DNA of 7,876 nucleotides from JBEAOO01 sp041164825 (GTDB lineage: Bacteria; Pseudomonadota; Gammaproteobacteria; Burkholderiales; Burkholderiaceae_C). Below the pieces are notes generated by a model that had not been told where the DNA came from, searched no databases, and was given only the letters and a program-made list of their open reading frames with translations. The stretch covers positions 1 to 7,876 of the forward strand of contig JBEAOO010000027.1 in NCBI GenBank assembly GCA_041164825.1, in the 5' to 3' direction. Shown here piece by piece: positions 1 through 5,612 of this stretch; within the stretch, counting starts at the first letter, position 1, and each line of letters opens with the position of its first letter. Both the position numbers and the translations under genes were made by a program.

Positions 1-37
1 ATCGGTATGATTGAAGGTTTCCTTTTGGGCACCCGCC

Positions 38-2983
38 GTGAATTCCTCCATCGATCCTGAACGCTCTGGTGTTTATTTGGCCAGTGCGCTGGCCGCTCAG
101 AAAATCAGCATTCGCGGCGCACGCACGCACAACCTCAAAAACATCGATCTCGACATCCCGCGCAACCAGCTGGTGGTCATCACGGGGCTGAGCGGCTCGG
201 GCAAGTCCAGTCTGGCGTTTGACACGCTGTACGCCGAAGGCCAGCGCCGTTATGTCGAAAGCCTGAGCACCTACGCGCGGCAGTTTTTGCAGCTGATGGA
301 CAAGCCTGATGTGGACATGATCGAGGGCCTGTCGCCAGCGATTTCCATCGAGCAGAAGGCCACCAGCCACAACCCGCGCTCCACCGTGGGCACGGTGACC
401 GAGATTCACGACTACCTGCGCCTGCTGTATGCCCGCGCCGGCACGCCGTTTTGCCCCGACCACGGCCAGCCGCTGCAGGCTCAAAGCGTGAGCCAGATGG
501 TGGACGCGGCCATGGCCTTGCCCGACGGCACCAAGCTGATGATCTTGGCGCCGGTGGCGCGCGATCGCAAGGGCGAGTTTTTGGAACTGTTTGCCGACAT
601 GCAGGCGCAGGGTTATGTGCGCTTTCGCATTGACGGCCAGACGGTGGAAGCCGCCGATGTGCCGGCGCTGAAGAAGAACGAGAAGCACGACATCGACGTG
701 GTGATTGACCGCGTGAAGACGCACACGCCCACCGACGACGAAGAATCGCGCGGCTTGGCGCAGCGCCTGGCCGAGAGCTTTGAAGCCGCACTGCGCATTG
801 CCGATGGCCGCGCGGTGGCGCTGGAGATGGACACGGGCACCGAGCACTTGTTTTCGAGCAAGTTTGCGTGCCCGGTGTGCAGCTACTCGCTGGCTGAGCT
901 GGAGCCGCGCTTGTTCTCGTTCAACTCGCCGGCCGGCGCCTGCCCGAGCTGCGATGGCCTGGGCCATGTGACGCAGTTTGACCCGCACCGCGTGGTGGCC
1001 TTCCCGAGCTTGAGCCTGGCCAGTGGCGCAGTGAAGGGCTGGGACCGCCGCAACGCCTACACCTTCTCGATGCTGGAGAGCGTGGCCAAGCACTACACCT
1101 TCGACATCGAGCTGCCGTTTGAGGAGCTGCCCGAGACCGCGCGCCAGGTGCTGCTGTGGGGCTCGGGCGAAGAAGCCATCGAGTTCACCTACGAGGCGGA
1201 GAGCGCCAAGGGCAAGGTGCGCAGCGTGAAGCGCGCGCATCCGTTTGAAGGCATCTTGCCCAACCTCACACGCCGCTTCAAAGAGACCGACTCCACCGCC
1301 GTGCGCGAAGATTTGTCGCGCTACCAGGCCGCCGGCCCGTGCCCCGATTGCGAAGGCTCGCGCCTGCGCCGAGAAGCACGCCATGTGTTTTTGCACGGCG
1401 CCGACGGCTCACGCGGTGAGCCTCTGTTCAAGGTGGAGCACTTCACGCTGCGCGAGTGCCTGCACTACTTCGAGGGCCTGAAGCTGCAAGGCGCCAAGGC
1501 CGAGATCGCCGACAAGGTGGTGCGCGAAATCCGCTCGCGGCTCAAGTTCTTGAACGACGTGGGCCTGAACTACCTGAGCCTGGACCGCAGCGCCGACACG
1601 CTCAGCGGCGGCGAGGCGCAGCGCATTCGCCTGGCCAGCCAGATTGGCAGTGGCTTGACGGGCGTGATGTATGTGCTCGATGAGCCCAGCATTGGCCTGC
1701 ACCAGCGCGACAACGACCGCTTGATTGGCACGCTGCGCCACCTGCGCGACATTGGCAACAGCGTGCTGGTGGTGGAGCACGACGAAGACGCCATCATGGC
1801 CGCCGACCACGTGATCGACATGGGCCCGGGCGCGGGTGTGCACGGCGGGCGCGTGATGTCGCAAGGCACGCCGGCCCAGGTGGCGGCCGACCCGAACTCG
1901 CTCACCGGCAAGTACATGTCGCGCGTGCTGCGCATCGAGGTGCCCGCAGTGCGCCACACGCTGCCCGCGGGCGACGCGGCGCAAACGCTGAAGATCGTCA
2001 ACGCCCGGGGCAACAACCTCAAGGGCGTGACGGTGGAGATTCCCGTGGGTCTGCTGACTTGCGTGACGGGCGTGTCGGGCTCGGGCAAGAGCACCTTGGT
2101 GAACGACACGCTGTATGCGGCCGTGGCCAAGAAGCTGTATCACAGCCAGGCCGAGCCGGAGACGCACGACACCATCGAGGGGCTGGACCACTTCGACAAG
2201 GTGATCAATGTCGACCAGAGCCCGATCGGCCGCACGCCGCGCAGCAACCCGGCCACCTACACCGGCTTGTTCACGCCCATCCGCGAGCTGTTTGCCGATG
2301 TGCCCACCGCGCGCGAACGCGGCTACGGCCCGGGCCGCTTCAGCTTCAACGTGGCGGGTGGCCGCTGCGAGGCGTGCCAGGGCGACGGCGTGCTGAAGGT
2401 GGAGATGCACTTTTTGCCCGATGTGTACGTGCCTTGCGATGTGTGCCACGGCAAGCGCTACAACCGCGAAACGCTGGAAGTGCTCTACAAGGGCAAGAAC
2501 ATCACCGAGGTGCTGGGCCTGACGGTGGAAGACGCGCACGGCTACTTCAGCGCCGTGCCCAACATCGCGCGCAAGCTGCAGACGCTGCTCGATGTGGGCC
2601 TGGGCTACATCCGCCTGGGGCAAAGCGCCACCACGCTCTCGGGCGGCGAAGCGCAGCGCGTGAAGCTGGCGCTGGAGCTGAGCAAGCGCGACACCGGCCG
2701 CACGCTCTACATCTTGGATGAGCCCACGACCGGCCTGCACTTTGCCGACATCGACCTGCTGCTGCGCGTGTTGCACCAGCTGCGCGATGCGGGCAATACC
2801 ATCGTCGTGATCGAGCACAACCTGGACGTGATCAAGACCGCGGACTGGGTGATCGACATGGGCCCGGAAGGTGGCGCAGGCGGCGGCATGGTGATGGCGG
2901 TGGGCGTGCCTGAAACCATCGCAGCGCACCCGGACAGCCACACCGGCCGCTATTTGCGCGCGCTGCTGCCGAACATGGCTTGA
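38..2983 (+). CDS. uvrA: UvrABC excinuclease subunit A (DNA damage recognition ATPase)
   Basis: UvrA dimers scan DNA for bulky lesions and load UvrB in nucleotide excision repair in the cytoplasm. Both ABC modules are complete (residues counted from the most upstream possible start, TTG at 11). Module 1 has Walker A GLSGSGKS at 59-66, a zinc site CxxC-x20-CxxC at C287/C290/C311/C314, signature LSGGE at 531-535 and Walker B VLDEP at 555-559. Module 2 has Walker A GVSGSGKS at 687-694, a zinc site CxxC-x19-CxxC at C786/C789/C809/C812, signature LSGGE at 876-880 and Walker B ILDEP at 901-905. An in-frame TGA at 8-10 limits the start to TTG 11, GTG 38 or TTG 77, giving 990, 981 or 968 aa. None has a good ribosome site. 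I chose GTG 38 with low certainty about the start only. E. coli UvrA is 940 aa, so the N-terminus here is extended. No LexA-type box is visible in the few bases upstream. Confidence 0.97.
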   Translation: MNSSIDPERSGVYLASALAAQKISIRGARTHNLKNIDLDIPRNQLVVITGLSGSGKSSLAFDTLYAEGQRRYVESLSTYARQFLQLMDKPDVDMIEGLSPAISIEQKATSHNPRSTVGTVTEIHDYLRLLYARAGTPFCPDHGQPLQAQSVSQMVDAAMALPDGTKLMILAPVARDRKGEFLELFADMQAQGYVRFRIDGQTVEAADVPALKKNEKHDIDVVIDRVKTHTPTDDEESRGLAQRLAESFEAALRIADGRAVALEMDTGTEHLFSSKFACPVCSYSLAELEPRLFSFNSPAGACPSCDGLGHVTQFDPHRVVAFPSLSLASGAVKGWDRRNAYTFSMLESVAKHYTFDIELPFEELPETARQVLLWGSGEEAIEFTYEAESAKGKVRSVKRAHPFEGILPNLTRRFKETDSTAVREDLSRYQAAGPCPDCEGSRLRREARHVFLHGADGSRGEPLFKVEHFTLRECLHYFEGLKLQGAKAEIADKVVREIRSRLKFLNDVGLNYLSLDRSADTLSGGEAQRIRLASQIGSGLTGVMYVLDEPSIGLHQRDNDRLIGTLRHLRDIGNSVLVVEHDEDAIMAADHVIDMGPGAGVHGGRVMSQGTPAQVAADPNSLTGKYMSRVLRIEVPAVRHTLPAGDAAQTLKIVNARGNNLKGVTVEIPVGLLTCVTGVSGSGKSTLVNDTLYAAVAKKLYHSQAEPETHDTIEGLDHFDKVINVDQSPIGRTPRSNPATYTGLFTPIRELFADVPTARERGYGPGRFSFNVAGGRCEACQGDGVLKVEMHFLPDVYVPCDVCHGKRYNRETLEVLYKGKNITEVLGLTVEDAHGYFSAVPNIARKLQTLLDVGLGYIRLGQSATTLSGGEAQRVKLALELSKRDTGRTLYILDEPTTGLHFADIDLLLRVLHQLRDAGNTIVVIEHNLDVIKTADWVIDMGPEGGAGGGMVMAVGVPETIAAHPDSHTGRYLRALLPNMA

Positions 2984-3025
2984 GCGGCTGAGCGCGCCGC
3001 ACGGGCTGGCGGCAGGCGCTCGGAG

Positions 3026-3156
3026 CGATGTGCGGAGGTAGAGGATGAGGGCCCGCGAAGCGGGTCCGGGGGACTGAGCCCGGACACAAACAGTCCTGAG
3101 GACTGTTTGTGCCTGGCGAAGGCACGGGGCCTCTGGCCCGGGCACGGAGCACATCG
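3026..3156. repeat. Multi-hairpin palindromic intergenic element (REP-like)
   Basis: The sequence shows a series of adjacent short inverted repeats. Stem CCCGC/GCGGG lies at 3052-3064 with a GAA loop. TCCGGG/CCCGGA lies at 3065-3084. A perfect 12-bp palindrome CACAAACAGTCC / GGACTGTTTGTG lies at 3085-3111 with a 3-nt loop. GTGCC/GGCAC lies at 3109-3125, overlapping the previous stem, and GGGCC/GGCCC at 3127-3139. The whole set is flanked by an 8-bp inverted pair, CGATGTGC at 3026-3033 and GCACATCG at 3149-3156. This layout between two convergent stop codons is typical of dispersed palindromic elements, and it may also act as a transcription barrier or mRNA 3' stabiliser. That it is multi-copy in the genome is inference from its appearance; only one copy lies in this window. 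Confidence 0.55.
3085..3111. repeat. Perfect 12-bp inverted repeat with 3-nt loop
   Basis: CACAAACAGTCC at 3085-3096 is the exact reverse complement of GGACTGTTTGTG at 3100-3111, separated by TGA. It is the strongest single hairpin in the uvrA downstream region and is less G+C-rich than its surroundings. There is no following T run on either strand, so it is not a classic intrinsic terminator. It could still form the 3' end structure of the uvrA or PEP-CTERM transcript. Confidence 0.75.
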
Positions 3157-3283
3157 GCCCGGCCCATCGCCGCTCTCTCGCCGAACGTCGAACAGGAAGC
3201 GGCGGCGAATCACGCGGTGGCAACGTGCCGAGAACCCAACGCCCCAGCCTCAAAGAACATGTGCGTTTGAACGCCAGCCCGCC

Positions 3284-4270
3284 TCAGCAGCCTGCTGCGC
3301 GGCGGCGCTGTGCAGCCACCAGGCCGCACAAGCCCAGCACCATCAGCGCCCAGGTGCTGGGCTCGGGCACGGCCGGGACCACGGGTGGCAACAGGGCGGC
3401 GGGGGTTTCGGGCACAGCGCCACCGCCCGTCAACGGCGACGATCCCCCGCTGCCACCCGAACCGCCTGATCCACCCACACCGCCGTTGGAACCCGGGCCT
3501 GTGCCTGGGTTACTGCGGGCTCCGCCACTGCCACCCAACACGGCCAAGGCCGGCAAAGCGCTGCTCCAGGCGCCTGGGCTGGCGAGCTCGTCAAAACTGG
3601 GGGCGGCGTCAGCGGGCAAACCGGCGCCAGGTGGGTCGAACAACAACTCGCCCAAGGCGGATTCGGGGAACATGGGCTCGGCAGGCGGCAGCAGGCCGTC
3701 CAAGGCACTGCCTGCCACGGCCGGCGCGGCGGGGCCGGCGCCGTTGGGCTCGATGCGGCTGAGGTTGCGGCACACGGTGGGCACGAGCAGGCAGGTGCCG
3801 CTGTCGCAATACACCAGGCCACGCTCCAAGGCGGTGTCGGCCCAGCGCGCGCGGCTGACTTGGGTGCACAGGCTGCCTTCACCAAAGTGCATGCCCCGGA
3901 TGGTGGGCTGGTAGCTGTGGCGGCCTTCGATGCTGTCGCGGCGGATCTGCACGATCTCGTCGTACTGGCGCGCGGCCATGCGTTGCTTGAGGCGGGCACG
4001 CACGGGTGCGGGGATATCGCTGTAGTGATCCACGGCAGCCACCAGGTCACCGGTGAATGGGTTGTGGCCGGGGCGATCCCAGCTGCAAGCGGGCAGCACC
4101 TTGGCCGACGCAGCAGCAGCCGCAGCGCGCGGCGCGGCTTGCGCTGGCACGGCGGGCAGCAGCAGCGCGAGCAGCAAGCAGAACAGGGCCAACATCCACG
4201 CGCCCACGAGCTGCCAGCCGGCAGCGGGACGGCGGGTCGAACGGGGTGAGGAGAGGCGGGTGGTGGACAC
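3284..4270 (-). CDS. Exported PEP-CTERM sorting domain protein, probable MHFG family
   Basis: The 328-aa product (start GTG 4270) begins with an Arg-rich n-region and a hydrophobic stretch at about 22-38 ending in AQA at 43-45, a likely signal peptidase site. The middle is a compact region at about 58-175 with five Cys (62, 135, 155, 160, 167) and the motif MHFG at 127-130. A Pro/Ala/Gly-rich linker follows, including a Gly-Ser run at about 246-284. The C-terminus (301-328) is a PEP-CTERM signal: VPEP, one hydrophobic helix, then an RRR cluster. In known systems exosortase recognises this tail and the protein goes to the envelope or exopolysaccharide matrix. I recall an NCBI family called MHFG PEP-CTERM, and the fit looks good, but the function is unknown. 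Other starts are TTG 4294 and ATG 4195 (303 aa). GTG 4270 is preferred because it gives a positively charged n-region. No exosortase gene is in the window. The upstream terminator suggests separate transcription. Confidence 0.87.
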   Translation of the reverse strand: MSTTRLSSPRSTRRPAAGWQLVGAWMLALFCLLLALLLPAVPAQAAPRAAAAAASAKVLPACSWDRPGHNPFTGDLVAAVDHYSDIPAPVRARLKQRMAARQYDEIVQIRRDSIEGRHSYQPTIRGMHFGEGSLCTQVSRARWADTALERGLVYCDSGTCLLVPTVCRNLSRIEPNGAGPAAPAVAGSALDGLLPPAEPMFPESALGELLFDPPGAGLPADAAPSFDELASPGAWSSALPALAVLGGSGGARSNPGTGPGSNGGVGGSGGSGGSGGSSPLTGGGAVPETPAALLPPVVPAVPEPSTWALMVLGLCGLVAAQRRRAAGC

Positions 4271-4322
4271 AGCAGCAGTCGTAACGAAATGCAATGCTGT
4301 GAGGTTAGGGATTGCGGCCGGG

Positions 4323-4407
4323 GCCCCACAGACCGCGAACGCGGGGGCGCAGACGACAAAGCGTGAACGATGTCGCGCCGCCCCGGAGCGCGAGCCACCT
4401 GTGGGGC
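4323..4407 (-). other. Nested inverted repeat in the leader of the PEP-CTERM gene
   Basis: A 9-bp outer pair, GCCCCACAG at 4323-4331 and CTGTGGGGC at 4399-4407, encloses an inner pair, CGACA at 4354-4358 with TGTCG at 4371-4375. Between them a G-rich strand (4343-4349) can pair with a C-rich strand (4376-4383) with one bulge. Together they can fold as one long interrupted stem of about 85 nt. It lies between the terminator of the SWIB gene and the start of the PEP-CTERM gene, so it would be in the leader or promoter region of the latter. Some pairing is expected by chance in such G+C-rich DNA, and a role is unproven. Confidence 0.4.
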
Positions 4408-4427
4408 TGGCGTGCTCCGCACTGGCG

Positions 4428-4457
4428 AAAAAAAACCGGCGCCAGGCGCCGGTTTTT
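4428..4457 (-). terminator. Rho-independent terminator of the SWIB gene
   Basis: Read on the minus strand, a perfect stem with core CCGGCGC/GCGCCGG and a 3-nt loop is followed by eight T residues; on the + strand these are the A run at 4428-4435. The hairpin starts about 50 nt after the SWIB stop codon at 4510. Five A-T pairs extend the stem on both sides, so the + strand reading also has a short T5 tail and the site could work weakly in both directions. Confidence 0.9.
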
Positions 4458-4509
4458 GGGGGTGCAGCCACGGCACCTTGAGAGGTGCGGCGGCCACGCA
4501 GAAGTCAAA

Positions 4510-4902
4510 TCACTTCAGGTGAGCGTTGATCAGCTTGGTCATCTCAAACATCGAGACCTGGGCCTTTTGGAAAATTTCCTTCAGCTTGGCATCGGCGTTG
4601 ATCATGGTGCGCTTGGTGGCGTCCTGCAGATCGTGCTTCTTGATGTATTCCCAGACCTTCTTCGTCACTTCAGTGCGCGGCACCGGCGTGGCGCCGATGA
4701 TTGCAGCGAGGTGTTCGCTCGGGGTCATGGCCTTCATGAAGGCCGCGTTGGGCGTGCGCTTCTTGGCCGGTGCTGCCGCCTTCTTGGCTGCCGGAGCTGC
4801 CTTGGTTGCAGCCGGAGCTGCAGCGGTCTTGGCGGGAGCCGCCTTTTTGGCGGCCGGGGCGGCCTTCTTGGCTGCCGGAGCGGCCTTCTTCGCAGTTGCC
4901 AT
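4510..4902 (-). CDS. SWIB/MDM2 domain protein with histone H1-like Ala/Lys/Pro tail
   Basis: The 130-aa protein has two parts. Residues 1-48 are a basic low-complexity tail, mostly six consecutive heptads of the type AAPAAKK (7-48), like the tails of histone H1 and bacterial AlgP-type proteins. Residues about 51-129 form one SWIB domain, with the recognisable stretches MTPSEHLAAIIG, KKVWEYIKKHDLQD and INADAKLKEIF. SWIB folds in eukaryotes serve chromatin remodelling. Bacterial stand-alone versions are poorly characterised and are presumed DNA- or nucleoid-associated, which the basic tail supports (inference). ATG 4902 is chosen because GGAGAGA lies 6 nt upstream; ATG 4908 would leave almost no spacing, and the longer frame to 4983 lacks a ribosome site. 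A strong terminator follows and a candidate promoter lies near 5000, so it appears monocistronic. Confidence 0.92.
   Translation of the reverse strand: MATAKKAAPAAKKAAPAAKKAAPAKTAAAPAATKAAPAAKKAAAPAKKRTPNAAFMKAMTPSEHLAAIIGATPVPRTEVTKKVWEYIKKHDLQDATKRTMINADAKLKEIFQKAQVSMFEMTKLINAHLK
4759..4884 (-). repeat. Six tandem 21-bp units encoding Ala/Pro/Lys heptads
   Basis: This 126-bp stretch inside the SWIB gene encodes six consecutive heptads (residues 7-48). The units are diverged at DNA level, but a 20-bp identical block recurs at 4778-4797 and 4862-4881, exactly four units (84 bp) apart. This suggests growth by slippage or unequal recombination, so the copy number may vary between related strains. 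Confidence 0.8.
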
Positions 4903-4995
4903 GTTCATTCTCTCCATCAATGTGAGTGGTTGATGTGACGGGGACGGGTGAGCGCCGCATGAACGCCCATTTCTCTCAGTCACCGATCGACGCGA

Positions 4996-5024
4996 ATGGT
5001 ACTGCCTGCACCGGGCATTGAGAA
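4996..5024 (-). promoter_or_regulatory. Candidate sigma70 promoter for the SWIB gene
   Basis: On the minus strand TTCTCA (5019-5024) and TACCAT (4996-5001) are separated by exactly 17 nt. Each matches the sigma70 consensus at four of six positions. Transcription would start near 4989, giving a leader of roughly 87 nt before ATG 4902. This is a weak match and is given only as the best candidate seen. Confidence 0.3.
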
Positions 5025-5128
5025 GGCGCGTAGCCCGTAGAAATGCGTTTTCTCAAGGGGGAAAGTGCCCTTTTGTCGCCTCAGCACCTCAAGTGCGTGC
5101 CGCCAGGGCAGCACGACGGCCTGACGAT

Positions 5129-5154
5129 CCCGCCGACGCCCCCCATTCGGCGGG
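5129..5154. repeat. 8-bp inverted repeat with C-rich loop
   Basis: CCCGCCGA at 5129-5136 and TCGGCGGG at 5147-5154 are perfect reverse complements around a 10-nt loop containing six consecutive C. It lies about 80 bp before the YvlD-like start and upstream of its candidate promoter. It could be a protein-binding palindrome or a chance structure; there is no T tail to suggest termination. Confidence 0.45.
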
Positions 5155-5196
5155 CTCAACTGGCGTGCGGGCGAGGGCGGTGAAGCCCCAACACAC

Positions 5197-5225
5197 TGCA
5201 CACCGACAACCCGGCGCGCTATTCT
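5197..5225 (+). promoter_or_regulatory. Candidate promoter of the YvlD-like gene, possibly leaderless
   Basis: TGCACA (5197-5202) and TATTCT (5220-5225) are spaced by 17 nt, each matching the sigma70 consensus at four of six positions. The expected transcription start, about 7 nt after the -10 box, falls on or beside the ATG at 5232. No ribosome site precedes that ATG, which agrees with a leaderless or near-leaderless message. Confidence 0.35.
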
Positions 5226-5231
5226 TGGCGC

Positions 5232-5585
5232 ATGAAAACACTGATCCGCTGGTTTCTGCTCGCTGCTGCGCTGCTGCTGGTGGCGCACCTCTACCCCGGG
5301 GTGGTGGTCAGCAGCTTCCGCTCGGCCTTGCTGGCCTCCTTGGTGCTGGGTTTGTTCAACGCCTTGCTGCGGCCCGTCTTGGTGCTGCTGACGCTGCCGG
5401 TCACGCTGATCACGGTGGGCCTGTTTTTGTTCGTGATCAATGCGCTGATGTTTTATTTCGCGGCCTCGGTGCTCGACGGCTTGGCCGTCACGGGCTTCGG
5501 CGCCGCGCTCATCGGCTCGCTGATCTACAGCCTGTGCGGCATGGTGATTGACGTGGCGATGGAGCGGCTGTTGCCCGATCGCTGA
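5232..5585 (+). CDS. YvlD/phage holin family (DUF360) small membrane protein
   Basis: The 117-aa protein is almost entirely hydrophobic, with about four membrane segments at roughly 3-20, 30-50, 52-80 and 88-110. The pattern LGLFNALLRPVLVLLTLPVT-type (about 39-58), followed by ITVGLFLFVINALMFY (60-75), is typical of the Pfam Phage_holin_4_2 / YvlD family. Despite the family name, most members are chromosomal, are not phage lysis proteins, and have no settled function; some link to envelope stress. There are no lysis genes or phage genes beside it, so a holin role is unlikely here. ATG 5232 is the only sensible start, although no ribosome site is visible. The gene converges on the bepA gene with 27 bp between stop codons. 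Confidence 0.9.
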   Translation: MKTLIRWFLLAAALLLVAHLYPGVVVSSFRSALLASLVLGLFNALLRPVLVLLTLPVTLITVGLFLFVINALMFYFAASVLDGLAVTGFGAALIGSLIYSLCGMVIDVAMERLLPDR

Positions 5586-5612
5586 GGCCAAGCACCACCG
5601 AGCGACGCGGGC

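Larger units (their letters stand above)
2984..3283. other. Gene-free spacer between convergent uvrA and PEP-CTERM gene
   Basis: About 300 bp separate the stop codons of uvrA (+) and the PEP-CTERM gene (-). The left half contains the hairpin cluster described separately (3026-3156). The right part has a further imperfect stem, CGCCGCT at 3168-3174 with AGCGGCG at 3198-3204. No hairpin is followed by a clear T run on either strand, so no standard intrinsic terminator is seen for either gene. Small open frames cross the region on both strands, but they have no family resemblance and are explained by high G+C. Confidence 0.7.
4903..5231. other. Divergent intergenic region between SWIB and YvlD-like genes
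   Basis: The 329 bp between the two start codons contain candidate promoters for both directions and several small inverted repeats. AAGGG/CCCTT lies at 5055-5072. A perfect 8-bp stem CCCGCCGA/TCGGCGGG lies at 5129-5154 around a 10-nt C-rich loop. No open frame here shows a recognisable protein, and I see no tRNA or known riboswitch pattern. Confidence 0.6.

Noticed and set aside
1409..3253. 614-codon open frame on the minus strand across uvrA
   Set aside because: It lies antisense to a clearly real UvrA reading frame. Its product is low-complexity in His/Ala/Arg/Val with no domain, as expected from the complementary strand of a G+C-rich gene with third-position bias.
3225..3914. 229-codon + strand frame opposite the PEP-CTERM gene
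   Set aside because: Pro-rich translation is the antisense of the Gly-rich linker; the minus-strand frame has signal peptide and sorting tail and is the real gene.
4271..4471. N-terminal extension of the PEP-CTERM frame to ATG 4471
   Set aside because: It would translate through the SWIB terminator and the nested inverted repeat, and it would put about 90 residues before the signal peptide.
3430..4497. 355-codon minus-strand frame overlapping the PEP-CTERM gene
   Set aside because: Shifted-frame shadow, Pro/Ala/Cys/Trp-rich without family features, and it runs through the terminator hairpin.
4759..4884. CRISPR-like array from the regular 21-bp repeats
   Set aside because: Units are contiguous without spacers and are in frame with an Ala/Pro/Lys-rich tail of a protein.
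4312..4938. 208-codon + strand frame across the terminator and SWIB gene
   Set aside because: Antisense to the SWIB coding region and terminator; Gly/Leu/Cys-rich composition is a reflection of the Ala/Lys repeats.
5232..5585. Phage lysis cassette suggested by the holin family name
   Set aside because: No endolysin, spanin or other phage gene nearby; members of this family are common chromosomal membrane proteins.
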